Of a stretch of 64,000 nt of DNA, positions 1-10,200 are shown piece after piece. This DNA is from Nocardia flavorosea NBRC 108225 (GTDB taxonomy: Bacteria; Actinomycetota; Actinomycetes; Mycobacteriales; Mycobacteriaceae). The notes beneath the pieces were generated by a model, which worked only from the letters and a program-made list of their open reading frames with translations, was not told the DNA's origin and did no database searches. Every line of letters starts with the position of its first letter. The stretch's first letter is position 1. Made by a program: the position numbers and the translations under genes. The stretch covers positions 248,001-312,000 of the forward strand of contig NZ_BDCG01000004.1 of assembly GCF_001613385.1 (NCBI RefSeq), in the 5' to 3' direction.

Positions 1-1
1 C

Positions 2-2905
2 GCGCCCGCCGAGTCCCGCTACCGGGTGTTCATCGTCGACGAGGCGCATATGGTGACCACCGCCGGCTTCAACGCGCTGCTCAAGATCGTCGAAGAACCG
101 CCCGCGCATCTGATCTTCGTATTCGCCACCACCGAGCCCGAGAAGGTGCTGCCGACCATTCGGTCGCGCACCCACCACTACCCGTTCCGGCTGCTGCCGC
201 CCGCCACGATGCGTGGATTGCTCGGCGATATCTGCGCCCAGGAGCATGTACCGGTGGACGAAGCGGTGTATCCGCTGGTCATCCGGGCCGGCGGAGGTTC
301 CCCGCGGGATAGTTTGAGTGTTCTCGACCAGTTGCTCGCGGGCGCCGGTAGCGACGGCGTCACCTATACGCGCGCCGTCGCGTTGCTGGGGGTGACCGAT
401 GTGGCGTTGATCGACGATGCGATCGACGCGCTGTCCGCCGGCGACGGTGCCGCGCTGTTCCGCACGGTCGATCGGGTGATGGAGGCCGGCCACGACCCGC
501 GCCGTTTCGCGGTAGATCTCCTCGAACGGCTGCGCGACCTGATCCTGATGCAGGCCGTACCGGATGCCACCGAGCGCGGTCTCGTGGCCGCCCCCGGCGA
601 CCTGCTGGACCGGATGCGCGATCAAGCCGCCCGGCTGGGTCCTGCGACGCTCACCCGTTGCGCCGAACTCCTGCATGCCGGCCTGGGGGAGATGCGCGGT
701 GCCACCGCGCCGCGGCTGTTGCTCGAGGTCGTGTGTTCCCGCATGCTGCTGCCCGCGGCCGATACCTCCGATGCCGCAACTCTGCAGCGGCTGGAACAAC
801 TGGAGCGGCGGGTGGCTTCCGGAGTCGCGGCGGCTCCGGCCGGTGCTGCTGCGGAGCCCGCGACGCAGGTGTCCGGCGGTGCGCCCCCGGCACCCGCCCG
901 TCCGGCTGCGGACCCGTCCCGCCGGCGTGGGGCCGAAGCGCTGGCGGCGCTGCGCGAATCCAAGACCGCGCACACATCCGGCAGTCCCGCCGACGGGGCC
1001 CCACCGGGCGCCCGCACGGCCGGTCCCGCTCCGCGACCGGCGGAATCGCATCCCCGGAACGAAACGGCCTCGGCGGCACAGGAGTCGGCCGATGCAACGG
1101 TCGCGACGCCCGGAGGTGACCCGCACCGCGCGCCTGCGGCCGGCCGGCCCGCGGGACCATCGCAGCCGACGGTGCGGCCCGATATCGCAGAACCCGGCAG
1201 CTCAGGGCATCCGCAGGACGCTTCGGAGGCCGGAGACAGGGGCCCCGGCGATGCGGGCAGTGCGAATAAGCGGGCGGAGACCGGCCCGGCAGATCATGCT
1301 GTCGCGCAGGCGACGCCAGATGATCGGGATCGTCCGAACGCCGGCACCGGTCCGGAAAACCTGCCGGGACCTCGGGCGTCAGTCGAGGATCGGGTTTCTC
1401 CAGCGGGAGGAGCCGGTGCGGACGAGCGTGTGGGTGCTCGGACGGCGCCCGGCGGCCAGGATCGCGTGCGGACCGGCGCTGAGGGAGGCCCGGCGGGAGC
1501 GCGGGCATCAGCCGGCGAGCGGGATGGCCGGACCACCCAGGTCGGTGCGGATGTCCGTGCGGGGGCGCAGGCGGGCACCGGTGATCGGGATCATCAGGGT
1601 GCCCGAGCCGGGGAGGAAGATCGTGCGGGCGCGCAGGCGGCCGGTGACAGGGGCCGTATGGATGCCGGCTCCGGTGCGGGAGAGCGGCCGGGAACGCAGG
1701 CGTCTGCTGGTGAGCAGGATCGTCCGGCGGCGGGAGCCGGGGAGGGAAGTCGTGGAGGTGCTCAGGCGGCCGGTGGCCAGAATCGCGTAGTTACCGGCGC
1801 CGATGCGGGAGACCGGCGGGAAGCGCAGGCCGATGCTGGTGAGCGGGGTCGTCCGGCGGTGGGGGCCGGGGAGCGAGGTCGTGCGGGGGCTCAGGTAGCG
1901 CTTGGCAGCCGGGATCGTGCGAGTGCCGACGTGGCCGAGAGCGGCGGCGTGGGTGATCGGGGACTTGCGGCGACGGGCGCGGGCGTGGACAGTTCCGCCG
2001 GCGATCACGATGGCACCCGTCGGCCCGATGGCGGATCGACCGCACCCGCCGGGCCGGCCGGCGCGGATACCGACGCCGAATTGCTGGCGGCCGTCGAGGC
2101 CGCCTGGGCCGAGATCAAGGTGAAGGTCCGGGAATTCGGGCCGACCATCGGCGCGATGCTCACCTCGGGGGCATCGGTCGCCGGGGTCGAGCAGGGCGAG
2201 ATCGTTCTCGCTCACCACGCGGCACTGGTGCAGCGGTTGTCTCAGCCGCAGCCGATGGGGGCCGTCCGGTCTGCGGTCGCCGCGGTGCTCGGGCACGAAC
2301 ATCCGGTGCGCTGGGTGGTGGCCGGTCAGCAGGTTTCGCGCGGTCCCGGGGGCCGGGAGCGGGGCGGCCGGCGGTCCGGTGATACCGATTCCGGTGATTC
2401 CGAAGGGGGGCGTCGAGGCGGTCCGCGCCGGACGTGGACCGGCCGGCCCGGCGCCGGTGACAACGAAACCGCCCGCGGGGAATCCGGCACGGAAGCCGCC
2501 GGTGCCGCAGGAACCGCGCAGTCCGGTGCCGGTAGCGGGGAGCCGAACCGTGCGCCGAGTGCGTCCGGTAAACCGGCTCCCCGGTTCTCCCGGCCCAGTC
2601 AGGCCCGGGGGGCCGCGGCGACCGGGGACCCCGGTTCGGCGGGACCCGGCAATTCCGGCGCGGGCGCGGCCGGGAATCCCTATGACGACATACCGCCACC
2701 GGACTATCCGGACCTCCCGGACGACCCGGGTCCGGACGATTACGGTTACGGATCCGGTGCCGTTCCGGCCTCCACTCCGGAGGAGGAGCAGGAGATGCTC
2801 GCCGACGCCGCGCGGCCGGTCGATCCGGGCCAGCGGCGCGATCCGGACGAGGTCGCTCTGGAATTGCTGGCGAGTGAGCTGGGCGCCACCCCGTTGAATG
2901 GTTGA
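2..2905 (+). CDS. dnaX: DNA polymerase III subunit gamma/tau, 5' end outside window
   Basis: This is the clamp-loader ATPase subunit of the replicative polymerase, which loads the beta clamp. The window opens inside the AAA+ domain: a Walker B-type FIVDEAH is followed by a sensor-1-like FVFATTEPEKV and the SRTHHYPF segment, so the P-loop lies upstream. After the collar-type domain (to about residue 260 of the visible part) comes a very long Ala/Gly/Pro/Arg-rich linker containing a tandem repeat. A conserved C-terminal domain then runs from DAELLAAVEAAW to VRWVVAGQQ, followed by an acidic, Pro/Tyr-rich tail. No A-rich slippery heptamer is visible in this part, so an E. coli-like gamma frameshift is not supported. 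The M. tuberculosis counterpart is dnaZX, next to tmsAB, which also occur nearby here. Confidence 0.95.
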   Translation, partial: APAESRYRVFIVDEAHMVTTAGFNALLKIVEEPPAHLIFVFATTEPEKVLPTIRSRTHHYPFRLLPPATMRGLLGDICAQEHVPVDEAVYPLVIRAGGGSPRDSLSVLDQLLAGAGSDGVTYTRAVALLGVTDVALIDDAIDALSAGDGAALFRTVDRVMEAGHDPRRFAVDLLERLRDLILMQAVPDATERGLVAAPGDLLDRMRDQAARLGPATLTRCAELLHAGLGEMRGATAPRLLLEVVCSRMLLPAADTSDAATLQRLEQLERRVASGVAAAPAGAAAEPATQVSGGAPPAPARPAADPSRRRGAEALAALRESKTAHTSGSPADGAPPGARTAGPAPRPAESHPRNETASAAQESADATVATPGGDPHRAPAAGRPAGPSQPTVRPDIAEPGSSGHPQDASEAGDRGPGDAGSANKRAETGPADHAVAQATPDDRDRPNAGTGPENLPGPRASVEDRVSPAGGAGADERVGARTAPGGQDRVRTGAEGGPAGARASAGERDGRTTQVGADVRAGAQAGTGDRDHQGARAGEEDRAGAQAAGDRGRMDAGSGAGERPGTQASAGEQDRPAAGAGEGSRGGAQAAGGQNRVVTGADAGDRREAQADAGERGRPAVGAGERGRAGAQVALGSRDRASADVAESGGVGDRGLAATGAGVDSSAGDHDGTRRPDGGSTAPAGPAGADTDAELLAAVEAAWAEIKVKVREFGPTIGAMLTSGASVAGVEQGEIVLAHHAALVQRLSQPQPMGAVRSAVAAVLGHEHPVRWVVAGQQVSRGPGGRERGGRRSGDTDSGDSEGGRRGGPRRTWTGRPGAGDNETARGESGTEAAGAAGTAQSGAGSGEPNRAPSASGKPAPRFSRPSQARGAAATGDPGSAGPGNSGAGAAGNPYDDIPPPDYPDLPDDPGPDDYGYGSGAVPASTPEEEQEMLADAARPVDPGQRRDPDEVALELLASELGATPLNG
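1427..1948 (+). repeat. Imperfect 21-22-residue tandem repeat in the dnaX linker
   Basis: About eight consecutive 63-66 bp units encode degenerate copies of a pattern close to RAGAQAxAGxRDRxxAGAGxG. Unit starts can be read as RVGART, AGARAS, RAGAQA, RAGAQA, RPGTQA, RGGAQA, RREAQA and RAGAQV. Copies differ at many positions, so this is an old protein-level repeat rather than a recent duplication. It lies between the ATPase/collar region and the C-terminal domain and should be a flexible, strongly hydrophilic linker. Confidence 0.75.
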
Positions 2906-2935
2906 CAAGCACCGGCTCGACCACGTTAAGTTAAC
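2902..2935 (+). promoter_or_regulatory. Putative fadA-fadB promoter with palindromic -10 region
   Basis: TTGACA at 2902-2907 overlaps the dnaX stop codon. It is separated by 17 nt from GTTAAG (2925-2930), which forms the left part of the perfect 11-bp palindrome GTTAAGTTAAC (2925-2935). A palindrome on top of a -10 element suggests repressor control. If the promoter is used, the transcript would have an unusually long leader of about 265 nt before fadA. Confidence 0.4.
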
Positions 2936-3205
2936 CGGAGTTCGCATCCGGCGGTACTATGGGCGGGTGGCTGCGGACTTCCGCGAGACAAGGTTCTATG
3001 GTGGGCCCTGACGAGCGGGCCGCCGGATACCCGTCCGCTGGTTCGTGCCGTGGTTTGTACAGCGTATGCCCGCGCGGGTTCTCCGGCCCGCCGGCGCTCT
3101 GCCAACTGAATACGGACGGTCGGTCGAACGGCCGGTCGGCGAGGTAACTCGCGTCTGCTCCGCCAGGTGCGGGCGGGCGTATTCCTAGGAAGGAAACACT
3201 CCGAT
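2936..3205 (+). other. Intergenic leader between dnaX and fadA, no gene seen
   Basis: No convincing ORF, tRNA or recognised riboswitch was found here. The only clear signal is the Shine-Dalgarno stretch aggaaggaa just before the fadA ATG. The stretch is GC-rich and may simply be a long 5' UTR. Confidence 0.5.
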
Positions 3206-4417
3206 ATGACCACAGAGGCCTACATCTACGAGGCCATCCGCACCCCGCGCGGCCGCAACAAGAAGGGGTCGCTGCATTCGGTCAAGCCGATCGATCTCAC
3301 CACTGGCCTGGTGCAGGAGCTGCGTAACCGCTTCCCGAACCTGGACGAGGACCGTATCTCGGATCTGATCCTCGGTGTCGTCTCCCCGGTCGGTGACCAG
3401 GGCTCCGATATCGCCCGCACCACCGTGCTCACCGCCGGCCTGCCCGAAACCGTCGGTGGTTTCCAGCTCAACCGCTTCTGCGCCTCGGGCCTGGAAGCCG
3501 TGAACCTGGGTGCCCAGAAGGTCCGTTCCGGCTTCGACGACCTGGTCATCGCCGGTGGCGTCGAATCCATGTCGCGCGTGCCGATGGGCTCCGACGGCGG
3601 CGCCTGGATGCTCGACCCGGCCACCAACTACGACACCTACGTCGTACCGCAGGGCATCAGCGCCGACCTGATCGCCAGCATCGAAGGCTTCTCCCGGGAC
3701 GATGTCGACGCCTACGCGGTGCGCTCGCAGGATCTGGCCGCCAAGGCGACCACCGGCGGCTATTTCGCCAAATCCATCGTCCCGGTCAAGGACATCAACG
3801 GCCTGACCGTGCTGGACCGCGACGAGCATATGCGTCCCGGCACCACCATGGAGGATCTGGCCAAGCTGAACCCGTCGTTCGCCGGTATCGGTGAAATGGG
3901 CGGCTTCGACGCGGTAGCGCTGCAGAAGTACCACTTCGTCGAGAAGATCAACCATGTCCACCACGGCGGCAACAGCTCCGGCATCGTCGACGGTGCCGCG
4001 CTGGTCCTCATCGGCAGCGAAGAGGCCGGTAAGGCCTCCGGCCTGACTCCGCGTGCCCGCGTCGTCGCGACCGCCACCAGCGGCGCCGACAGCACCATCA
4101 TGCTCACCGGACCCACCCCGGCGGCGAAGAAGGTGCTGGCCAAGGCGGGTCTGACGATGGACGATATCGATCTGTTCGAGATCAACGAGGCCTTCGCCTC
4201 GGTCGTGCTGAAGTTCCAGAAGGATCTGCAGATCCCGGACGAGAAGCTGAACGTCAACGGTGGTGCCATCGCCATGGGCCACCCGCTGGGGGCCACCGGC
4301 GCCATGATCACCGGCACCATGGTCGACGAACTGGAGCGCCGCGGCGCCCGTCGCGCCCTCGTCACGCTGTGCATCGGCGGCGGTATGGGTGTGGCCACCA
4401 TCATCGAGCGCGTCTGA
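3206..4417 (+). CDS. fadA: Acetyl-CoA acyltransferase (thiolase), beta subunit of trifunctional beta-oxidation complex
   Basis: This enzyme cleaves 3-ketoacyl-CoA with CoA in the last step of fatty acid beta-oxidation. At 403 residues it has the length of M. tuberculosis FadA (Rv0859). Thiolase signatures are present: nucleophile Cys92 in [11 protein letters not shown], His359 in [15 protein letters not shown] and Cys389 in CIGGGMG. The ATG at 3206 is chosen because aggaaggaa (3188-3196) precedes it at good spacing; an upstream in-frame start at 3167 lacks this. fadB follows after 35 nt, so the two are almost certainly co-transcribed and form an alpha2beta2-type complex, as known for the mycobacterial enzyme. 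Confidence 0.95.
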   Translation: MTTEAYIYEAIRTPRGRNKKGSLHSVKPIDLTTGLVQELRNRFPNLDEDRISDLILGVVSPVGDQGSDIARTTVLTAGLPETVGGFQLNRFCASGLEAVNLGAQKVRSGFDDLVIAGGVESMSRVPMGSDGGAWMLDPATNYDTYVVPQGISADLIASIEGFSRDDVDAYAVRSQDLAAKATTGGYFAKSIVPVKDINGLTVLDRDEHMRPGTTMEDLAKLNPSFAGIGEMGGFDAVALQKYHFVEKINHVHHGGNSSGIVDGAALVLIGSEEAGKASGLTPRARVVATATSGADSTIMLTGPTPAAKKVLAKAGLTMDDIDLFEINEAFASVVLKFQKDLQIPDEKLNVNGGAIAMGHPLGATGAMITGTMVDELERRGARRALVTLCIGGGMGVATIIERV

Positions 4418-4452
4418 CCCTCCCGACTCGGATTCAAGGAGATAGAAAAACC

Positions 4453-6603
4453 GTGAGCGAAGCCAACATGATCGGTTGGGAGAAGGATTCGGACGGCATC
4501 GTCGTACTGACGATGGACGATCCGAACCAGGGCGCCAACACGATGAACGACCTCTACAAGAAGTCGATGACCGAAACGGTCGACCGGCTGGAGGCCGAGA
4601 AGGACGACATCACCGGTGTCGTGCTGACCTCCGCGAAGAAGACCTTCTTCGCCGGCGGCGATCTGAAGAACATGATGCAGGTCGGCCCGGACAACGGTCC
4701 GGAGCTGATGGAAGAGCTGGGCGAGATCAAGTCGGCGCTGCGCCGGCTGGAGACCCTCGGCAAGCCCGTCGTTGCCGCAATCAACGGCGCGGCGCTGGGT
4801 GGTGGCCTGGAAATCGCGCTGGCGACCCACCACCGGATCGCGGCCGATATCCCCGGCGTCGTGATCGGCCTGCCCGAGGCCACCCTCGGTCTGCTGCCCG
4901 CCGGCGGCGGCATCATCCGCACCGTGCGCATGCTCGGCCTGCAGAACGCGCTGATGCAGGTGCTGCTGCAGGGCCAGCGCAACAAGCCGGCCAAGGCCAA
5001 GGAGATCGGCCTGGTCGACGAGCTGGTCGGCTCGATCGACGAACTGGTGCCCGCCGCCAAGGCGTGGATCAAGGCCAACCCCGAAGGCGGCGTGCAGCCG
5101 TGGGACAAGAAGGGCTTCAAGATCCCCGGCGGCACCCCCGCCAGCCCGGCGTTCGCCGCCCAGCTCCCGGCCTTCCCGGCCAACCTGCGCAAGCAGCTCA
5201 AGGGCGCGAACATGCCCGCCCCGCGCGCCATCATGGCCGCGGCGGTCGAGGGCTCGCAGGTCGGCATCGACGATGCCTCGCTGATCGAGTCCCGCTACTT
5301 CGTGCACCTGCTCACCGGGCCGGTCGCGAAGAACATGATCCAGGCGTTCTTCTTCGACCTGCAGACCATCAACAACGGTGGTTCGCGGCCCAAGGATGTG
5401 CCCAAGCGCGAGATCAAGAAGATCGGCGTGCTCGGCGCGGGCATGATGGGCGCGGGTATCGCCTACGTCTCCGCCAAGGCCGGCTACGAGGTCGTGCTCA
5501 AGGACGTCACCATCGAGGCGGCCGAACGCGGTAAGGGCTACTCGGAGAAGATCGAGGCCAAGGCGCTGTCCCGGGGCAAGACCACCGAGGAGAAGTCCAA
5601 GGCACTGCTCGACCGGATCAAGCCGAGCGCCGATGTCGCCGACTTCGAGGGCGTCGACTTCGTGATCGAGGCCGTCTTCGAGAGCACCGAGCTCAAGCAC
5701 AAGGTGTTCCAGGAGATCGAGGATATCGTCACCCCGGACGCGCTGCTGGGCTCCAACACCTCCACTCTGCCGATCACCGGTCTGGCCGCGGGTGTCAAGC
5801 GCGAGCAGGACTTCATCGGTATCCACTTCTTCTCGCCGGTCGACAAGATGCCGCTGGTCGAGATCATCAAGGGTGAGAAGACCTCCGACGAGGCCCTGGC
5901 CCGGGTGTTCGACTACACCCTCGCCATCAAGAAGACCCCGATCGTCGTCAACGACAGCCGCGGTTTCTTCACCTCCCGCGTGATCGGCACCTTCGTCAAC
6001 GAGGCGATCGCCATGCTGGGTGAGGGTATCGAGCCCGCCACCATCGAGCAGGCCGGTTCGCAGGCAGGCTACCCGGCCCCGCCGCTGCAGCTGACCGATG
6101 AGCTGAACATGAAGCTCATGCAGAAGATCGCCCGGGAGACCGAGGAGGCTGCCAAGGCCGGCGACGCCGCCATGGGCACCGAACGGCATCCGGCCATCGA
6201 CGTGGTGGATTACATGGTCGAGCAGGGGCGCCCGGGGCGTCTCGAGAAGGCCGGTTTCTACGAGTACGACGAGAACGGCAAGCGTCTCAACATCTGGCCG
6301 CAGCTGCGTGAGCACTTCAAGACCACGGCCGGTTTCGGCGTGCCGCTGCAGGACCTGATCGACCGCATGCTGTTCGCCGAGGCCATCGAAACCCAGAAGT
6401 GCTTCGACGAAGGCGTGCTCGAGTCCACTGCGGACGCGAATATCGGCTCGATCTTCGGTATCGGGTTCCCGGCCTGGACCGGTGGCGTGCACCAGTTCAT
6501 CGTCGGCTACCCCGGCGGCCAGGAAGCCTTCGTGGCCCGCGCCGACGAACTGGCCGAGAAGTACGGTAAGCGCTTCGAGGTCCCGGCCTCGCTGCGCAAG
6601 TAG
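4453..6603 (+). CDS. fadB: Trifunctional enzyme alpha subunit: enoyl-CoA hydratase / 3-hydroxyacyl-CoA dehydrogenase
   Basis: This 716-residue protein carries out the hydration and NAD-dependent dehydrogenation steps of beta-oxidation. The N-terminal crotonase domain shows the oxyanion-hole segment TFFAGGDLKNM, then ALGGGLEIALATHHRIA and the Glu-containing GLPEATLGLLPAGGG. From about residue 320 the dehydrogenase starts with the Rossmann motif GVLGAGMMGAGIAY, followed by the FIGIHFFSPVDKMPLVEII segment and the helical C-terminal domain. The GTG at 4453 is preferred: aaggag (4436-4441) lies 11 nt upstream and the start aligns with M. tuberculosis FadB (Rv0860). A strong terminator follows directly. 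Confidence 0.95.
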   Translation: MSEANMIGWEKDSDGIVVLTMDDPNQGANTMNDLYKKSMTETVDRLEAEKDDITGVVLTSAKKTFFAGGDLKNMMQVGPDNGPELMEELGEIKSALRRLETLGKPVVAAINGAALGGGLEIALATHHRIAADIPGVVIGLPEATLGLLPAGGGIIRTVRMLGLQNALMQVLLQGQRNKPAKAKEIGLVDELVGSIDELVPAAKAWIKANPEGGVQPWDKKGFKIPGGTPASPAFAAQLPAFPANLRKQLKGANMPAPRAIMAAAVEGSQVGIDDASLIESRYFVHLLTGPVAKNMIQAFFFDLQTINNGGSRPKDVPKREIKKIGVLGAGMMGAGIAYVSAKAGYEVVLKDVTIEAAERGKGYSEKIEAKALSRGKTTEEKSKALLDRIKPSADVADFEGVDFVIEAVFESTELKHKVFQEIEDIVTPDALLGSNTSTLPITGLAAGVKREQDFIGIHFFSPVDKMPLVEIIKGEKTSDEALARVFDYTLAIKKTPIVVNDSRGFFTSRVIGTFVNEAIAMLGEGIEPATIEQAGSQAGYPAPPLQLTDELNMKLMQKIARETEEAAKAGDAAMGTERHPAIDVVDYMVEQGRPGRLEKAGFYEYDENGKRLNIWPQLREHFKTTAGFGVPLQDLIDRMLFAEAIETQKCFDEGVLESTADANIGSIFGIGFPAWTGGVHQFIVGYPGGQEAFVARADELAEKYGKRFEVPASLRK

Positions 6604-6641
6604 TCCCGGACCGGACGAACAGTCCGATTCGGACGATCGGC

Positions 6642-6682
6642 ACAGCCCGCCCCGCCTTTCCGTGGGGCGGGCTGTGTTTTTT
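6642..6682 (+). terminator. Rho-independent terminator after fadB
   Basis: A perfect 12-bp GC-rich stem (6642-6653 with 6664-6675) encloses a 10-nt loop and is followed by GTTTTTT (6676-6682). This textbook intrinsic terminator closes the fadA-fadB operon 38 nt after the stop codon. Confidence 0.92.
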
Positions 6683-7220
6683 CGCGGCTCCTCCGGTGCC
6701 GAACTCTCGGGTTTCGCTGAGCTCGCGGAACTGCTCGGTGTCTCGACCGGGTTCACACCACGCCCTGGAGTAATTCGCTCCGCTCGGCGTGTCGCCGAAT
6801 GTGTTCGGTTGCGGCCGACCTCGGAAGCTTCGAAGGTTCGCCGGGAATCGGCAACGGCCGGGCCGGGGCGACCGATACATCTATTGGGATCGGAACGCGA
6901 CCCGGGCAGCGCGGCCGGTTTGTTGTCGGATACCAGGGATATACCTTTATCAGCCGGCTTGTCCGGGGGCCGCCCGGTAAGTGTGCCGCCGAGCAGCGCG
7001 ACGGTGCCCGGCTCGCCAGAACTACATACAGGCCTTCGCCGACCAGCGTGTTCAGCGGTTGCGCGGGGCGGTGAACGCCCTGCAGAGAACTCAACACGCG
7101 AGCAAGGAGGAAAGCCGCGCATCCGGGTATTGCGCGCGCTACGTTGGAAGTGGATACCGGAACGGCGCCGCGGCGGCGTACTCCACCGCAGCCGGTTCGT
7201 AACGAGTGCGAGGTGGTGAG
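6683..7220 (+). other. Intergenic region upstream of the pknK-like gene, no gene seen
   Basis: About 540 bp without a supported gene. A weak promoter-like pair (TTGTCG at 6923 and TTTATC at 6946, 17-nt spacer) sits in the only AT-richer patch. An orphan Shine-Dalgarno-like aaggagga at 7104-7111 is not followed by a suitable start codon. Small ORFs on both strands show no recognisable domain. Confidence 0.45.
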
Positions 7221-10200
7221 ATGATTCCACGAACGCGTTCGGGCCCACCGGGCCGCGAATCGGAGGACTCCTACGCCACTGCCGCCGCCGAGCCGGAAAG
7301 CACTGGGGTGGAAAGCGGTAGGTCCGGCCCGGGAGCTTCGGAACAGGCGGCGCATCCGAGCACCGAGGAGCCTCCGGAGTACGGTGATGCGGCTCCCGGC
7401 AGCACCGAGTCCGGCAGCGATGACCCCAGCGGAGCCGACCCCGACAGCGGTGGCCCCGAGCCCACGATGGCGGTTCCGGGACCGGGACCGGAGACCGCGG
7501 GCGCCGAACCGGAGCGCATAGTCGAGGACTTGGCCGCCATGGGGCTGACCGAGGCGCAGGAGATCGGCCGCGGCGGCTTCGGCGTCGTATATCGGTGTGT
7601 GCAGCGGGCACTGGACCGTGTGGTCGCGGTGAAGGTGCTGTCGTCGGACCTGGACCCGGAGAGCCGGGAACGCTTCCTGCGTGAAGAGCACGCCATGGGG
7701 CGGCTGTCCGGGCATCCGAATATCGTCGACATCCTGCAGGTGGATGTGACAGCCAGTGGCCTGCCGTTCATCGTGATGCCGTTCGCGACGCACGGGTCGC
7801 TGGAACGCCTCGTCCATGACCTGGGGCCGCTGAGCTGGGCCGATACTCTCCGTGCCGGAGTGAAACTGGCCGGGGCGATCGAGAGCGCCCACCGGACCCG
7901 CATTCTGCACCGCGATGTGAAACCGGCCAATGTGCTGCTCAGTTCCTACGGCGAACCGCAGCTCACCGATTTCGGGATCGCCCGAATGCCCGGCGGTTTC
8001 CGCACGTCGGACAGTCAGATCACCGGCTCGCCGGCGTTCACCGCGCCCGAGGTGCTCAAAGGCGAGGAACCCACCGTCCGATCCGATGTGTACGGACTGG
8101 GCGCGACATTGTTCGCTCTGCTCACCGGTCATGCGGCATTCGAACGGCAGGCCGGTGAACGGGTGGTCGCGCAATTCTTGCGGATCACCACGGAATCGGT
8201 GCCCGATCTCCGTGACCAGGACATACCGGCCGATGTGGCCGCCGCCATCGAGGAGGCGATGGCGCAGGACCCGCAGGACCGCCCGGTCTCCGCCTACGAG
8301 TTCGGTGAGATGTTGCGAGAGGTTCAGATAGCGCACGGCCAGGTCCCCGACGATATGGCGTTACTGGACCCGGAGATCACCGCGGTGGAAACGGGGCCAC
8401 CGGCGCACGACCGGCAGCCGCCCGCGGTGACCGCCCGCCGCAGCTGGCCGTTGCTGCCGCCGACGGCCGCCGGCTGGTTGAGCGGCACCGGCGAACGTCC
8501 ACGGAGGACCACCGGCGAGACCGGTCCGCGCGGCAGCACTTCCGGCCGGCGGAAAGCGGTGTCGGGCGCGCAACGGCGGTCCCCGGCCACCCTGCCGCCG
8601 AGCCCGGCCACGAAGTTCCGGCCGCCGACGCCACCCCGGGAGCCGGTGCGCCGGCCCCGGCTGCTCGATATTCTGCGCACCGGTGTGGAACGCCGGCTCA
8701 CCGTGATCCACGCCCCCGCCGGGTTCGGTAAGAGCGTGCTGGCGGCGCAGTGGCGCGACGAGCTGGAGGGGCTCGGACTACCGGTCGCCTGGATCGGGAT
8801 CGACAGCGGCGACGACCACGAGGTCTGGTTCCTCGCACACCTCATCGAGGCCATTCACCGAGTACGGCCCGATATCGGGACGGGTTTGGGGCAGATGCTC
8901 GAGGAGCGGCCCGCGGATTCGGTCACCATCGCGGTATCCAGCCTGATCACCGAACTACACACCAGCGGGGAACCGGTAGTGGTGATCATCGACGACTGGC
9001 ATCGGCTTTCCGACCCCGGCGCGAAACGGGTGCTGTCGAGCCTGCTGGACAGCGGGTGCCACCATCTGCGGCTCGTGGTGACCAGCCGCGATCCTTCGGA
9101 ACTTCCCATCGGCCGGATGCGAATGAACGACGAACTGGTGCAGGTCGATTCCGCGCAGCTGCGGCTCACCCGCGCCGAGGTCGGGGAGATCTTGGTACGC
9201 CGCAACGGTTTCGCTCTCGACGACGAGCAGTTGGATCGGCTGTACACCGCCACCGACGGCTGGCCCGCGGCGATCCAGTTGATCAGTCTCGCGCTGCGCG
9301 ACGACCCCGATCCGGCCGTCCTGGTGGAACGCCTGTCCGAGGGCGGGCACGGTATCCGCGAATATCTGGCCGAGAACGTGCTGGACGCCCTCGAGCCCGA
9401 GATGCTCGACTTCCTCGCCGTGATCGCGGTGGCCGAGCAGGCGAACGGTTCGCTGGCCATCGCGCTCACCGGCAACTCCGAGGCGCCGCGGCTGCTGGAG
9501 CAGGCCGAGCGGCGCGAGTTGTTCGTGCGGCGCGCCGATGACGAACCGGAATGGTTCCAGATGCAGCCGTTGTTCGCCGAATATCTGCGTGCCCGCCTGG
9601 ACCGGACGGATCCGGGCCGGGTGAAAACCCTGCACCGCCGGGCCGCGCGCTGGTATGCCGAACACCAGTTGCTGCGCCGCGCGGTGGACCATTCGCTGGC
9701 CGGGACCGATTTCAAGACGGCGCTGGACCTGCTCGAGAACGGCGGGATGGATCTGGTCGACGGTTCGCGGGTCGCGACACTGCTCGGTTCGGTGTCCAAG
9801 CTGCCCGTCCAGCAGGTGGCCTCGCGGTCGAAGCTGCTGATGGCGGTCGCGCGGGCCAATGTGAACCTCCAGCAGTCCAGCGCGGCCCGGTCGGCGCTGA
9901 GCCGGCTGTCGAATGTGCTGTCCCGGAGCCCGGAGGGCGACGGGGAAGTGCGCAAACAGCGCTGCCAGGCCGATGTACTGGCGGCGGCCGACGAGATCTC
10001 GCACGACCGCTCCGCGGGGGTACTCGAACAGGTCGCCGAATCACTGCGCCACCCGAGCGAACTGCCCGCCTGGACGGTCGCCACAGCGGCCAATATCCAC
10101 GCCTACGTGCGAATTTGCGAATTCGACTATCGGGCGGCGAGCGAAATGCTGGAGTGGGCGCGACCGTATCAGGAACGCTCCCGCGAGCCGCTCGGCGAGA

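Noticed and set aside
26..1500. Programmed frameshift in dnaX giving a short gamma form
   Set aside because: No A-rich slippery heptamer or adjacent stem-loop is visible in the part present.
2906..3205. Possible signal recognition particle RNA near dnaX
   Set aside because: I looked because ffs is near dnaZX in mycobacteria, but neither the conserved apical loop nor the long stem is visible; it is probably upstream of the window.
3760..7611. Minus-strand open frame of 1283 codons opposite fadA and fadB
   Set aside because: It is antisense to two clearly real genes and has no domain. Long antisense frames are a normal by-product of very high third-position GC.
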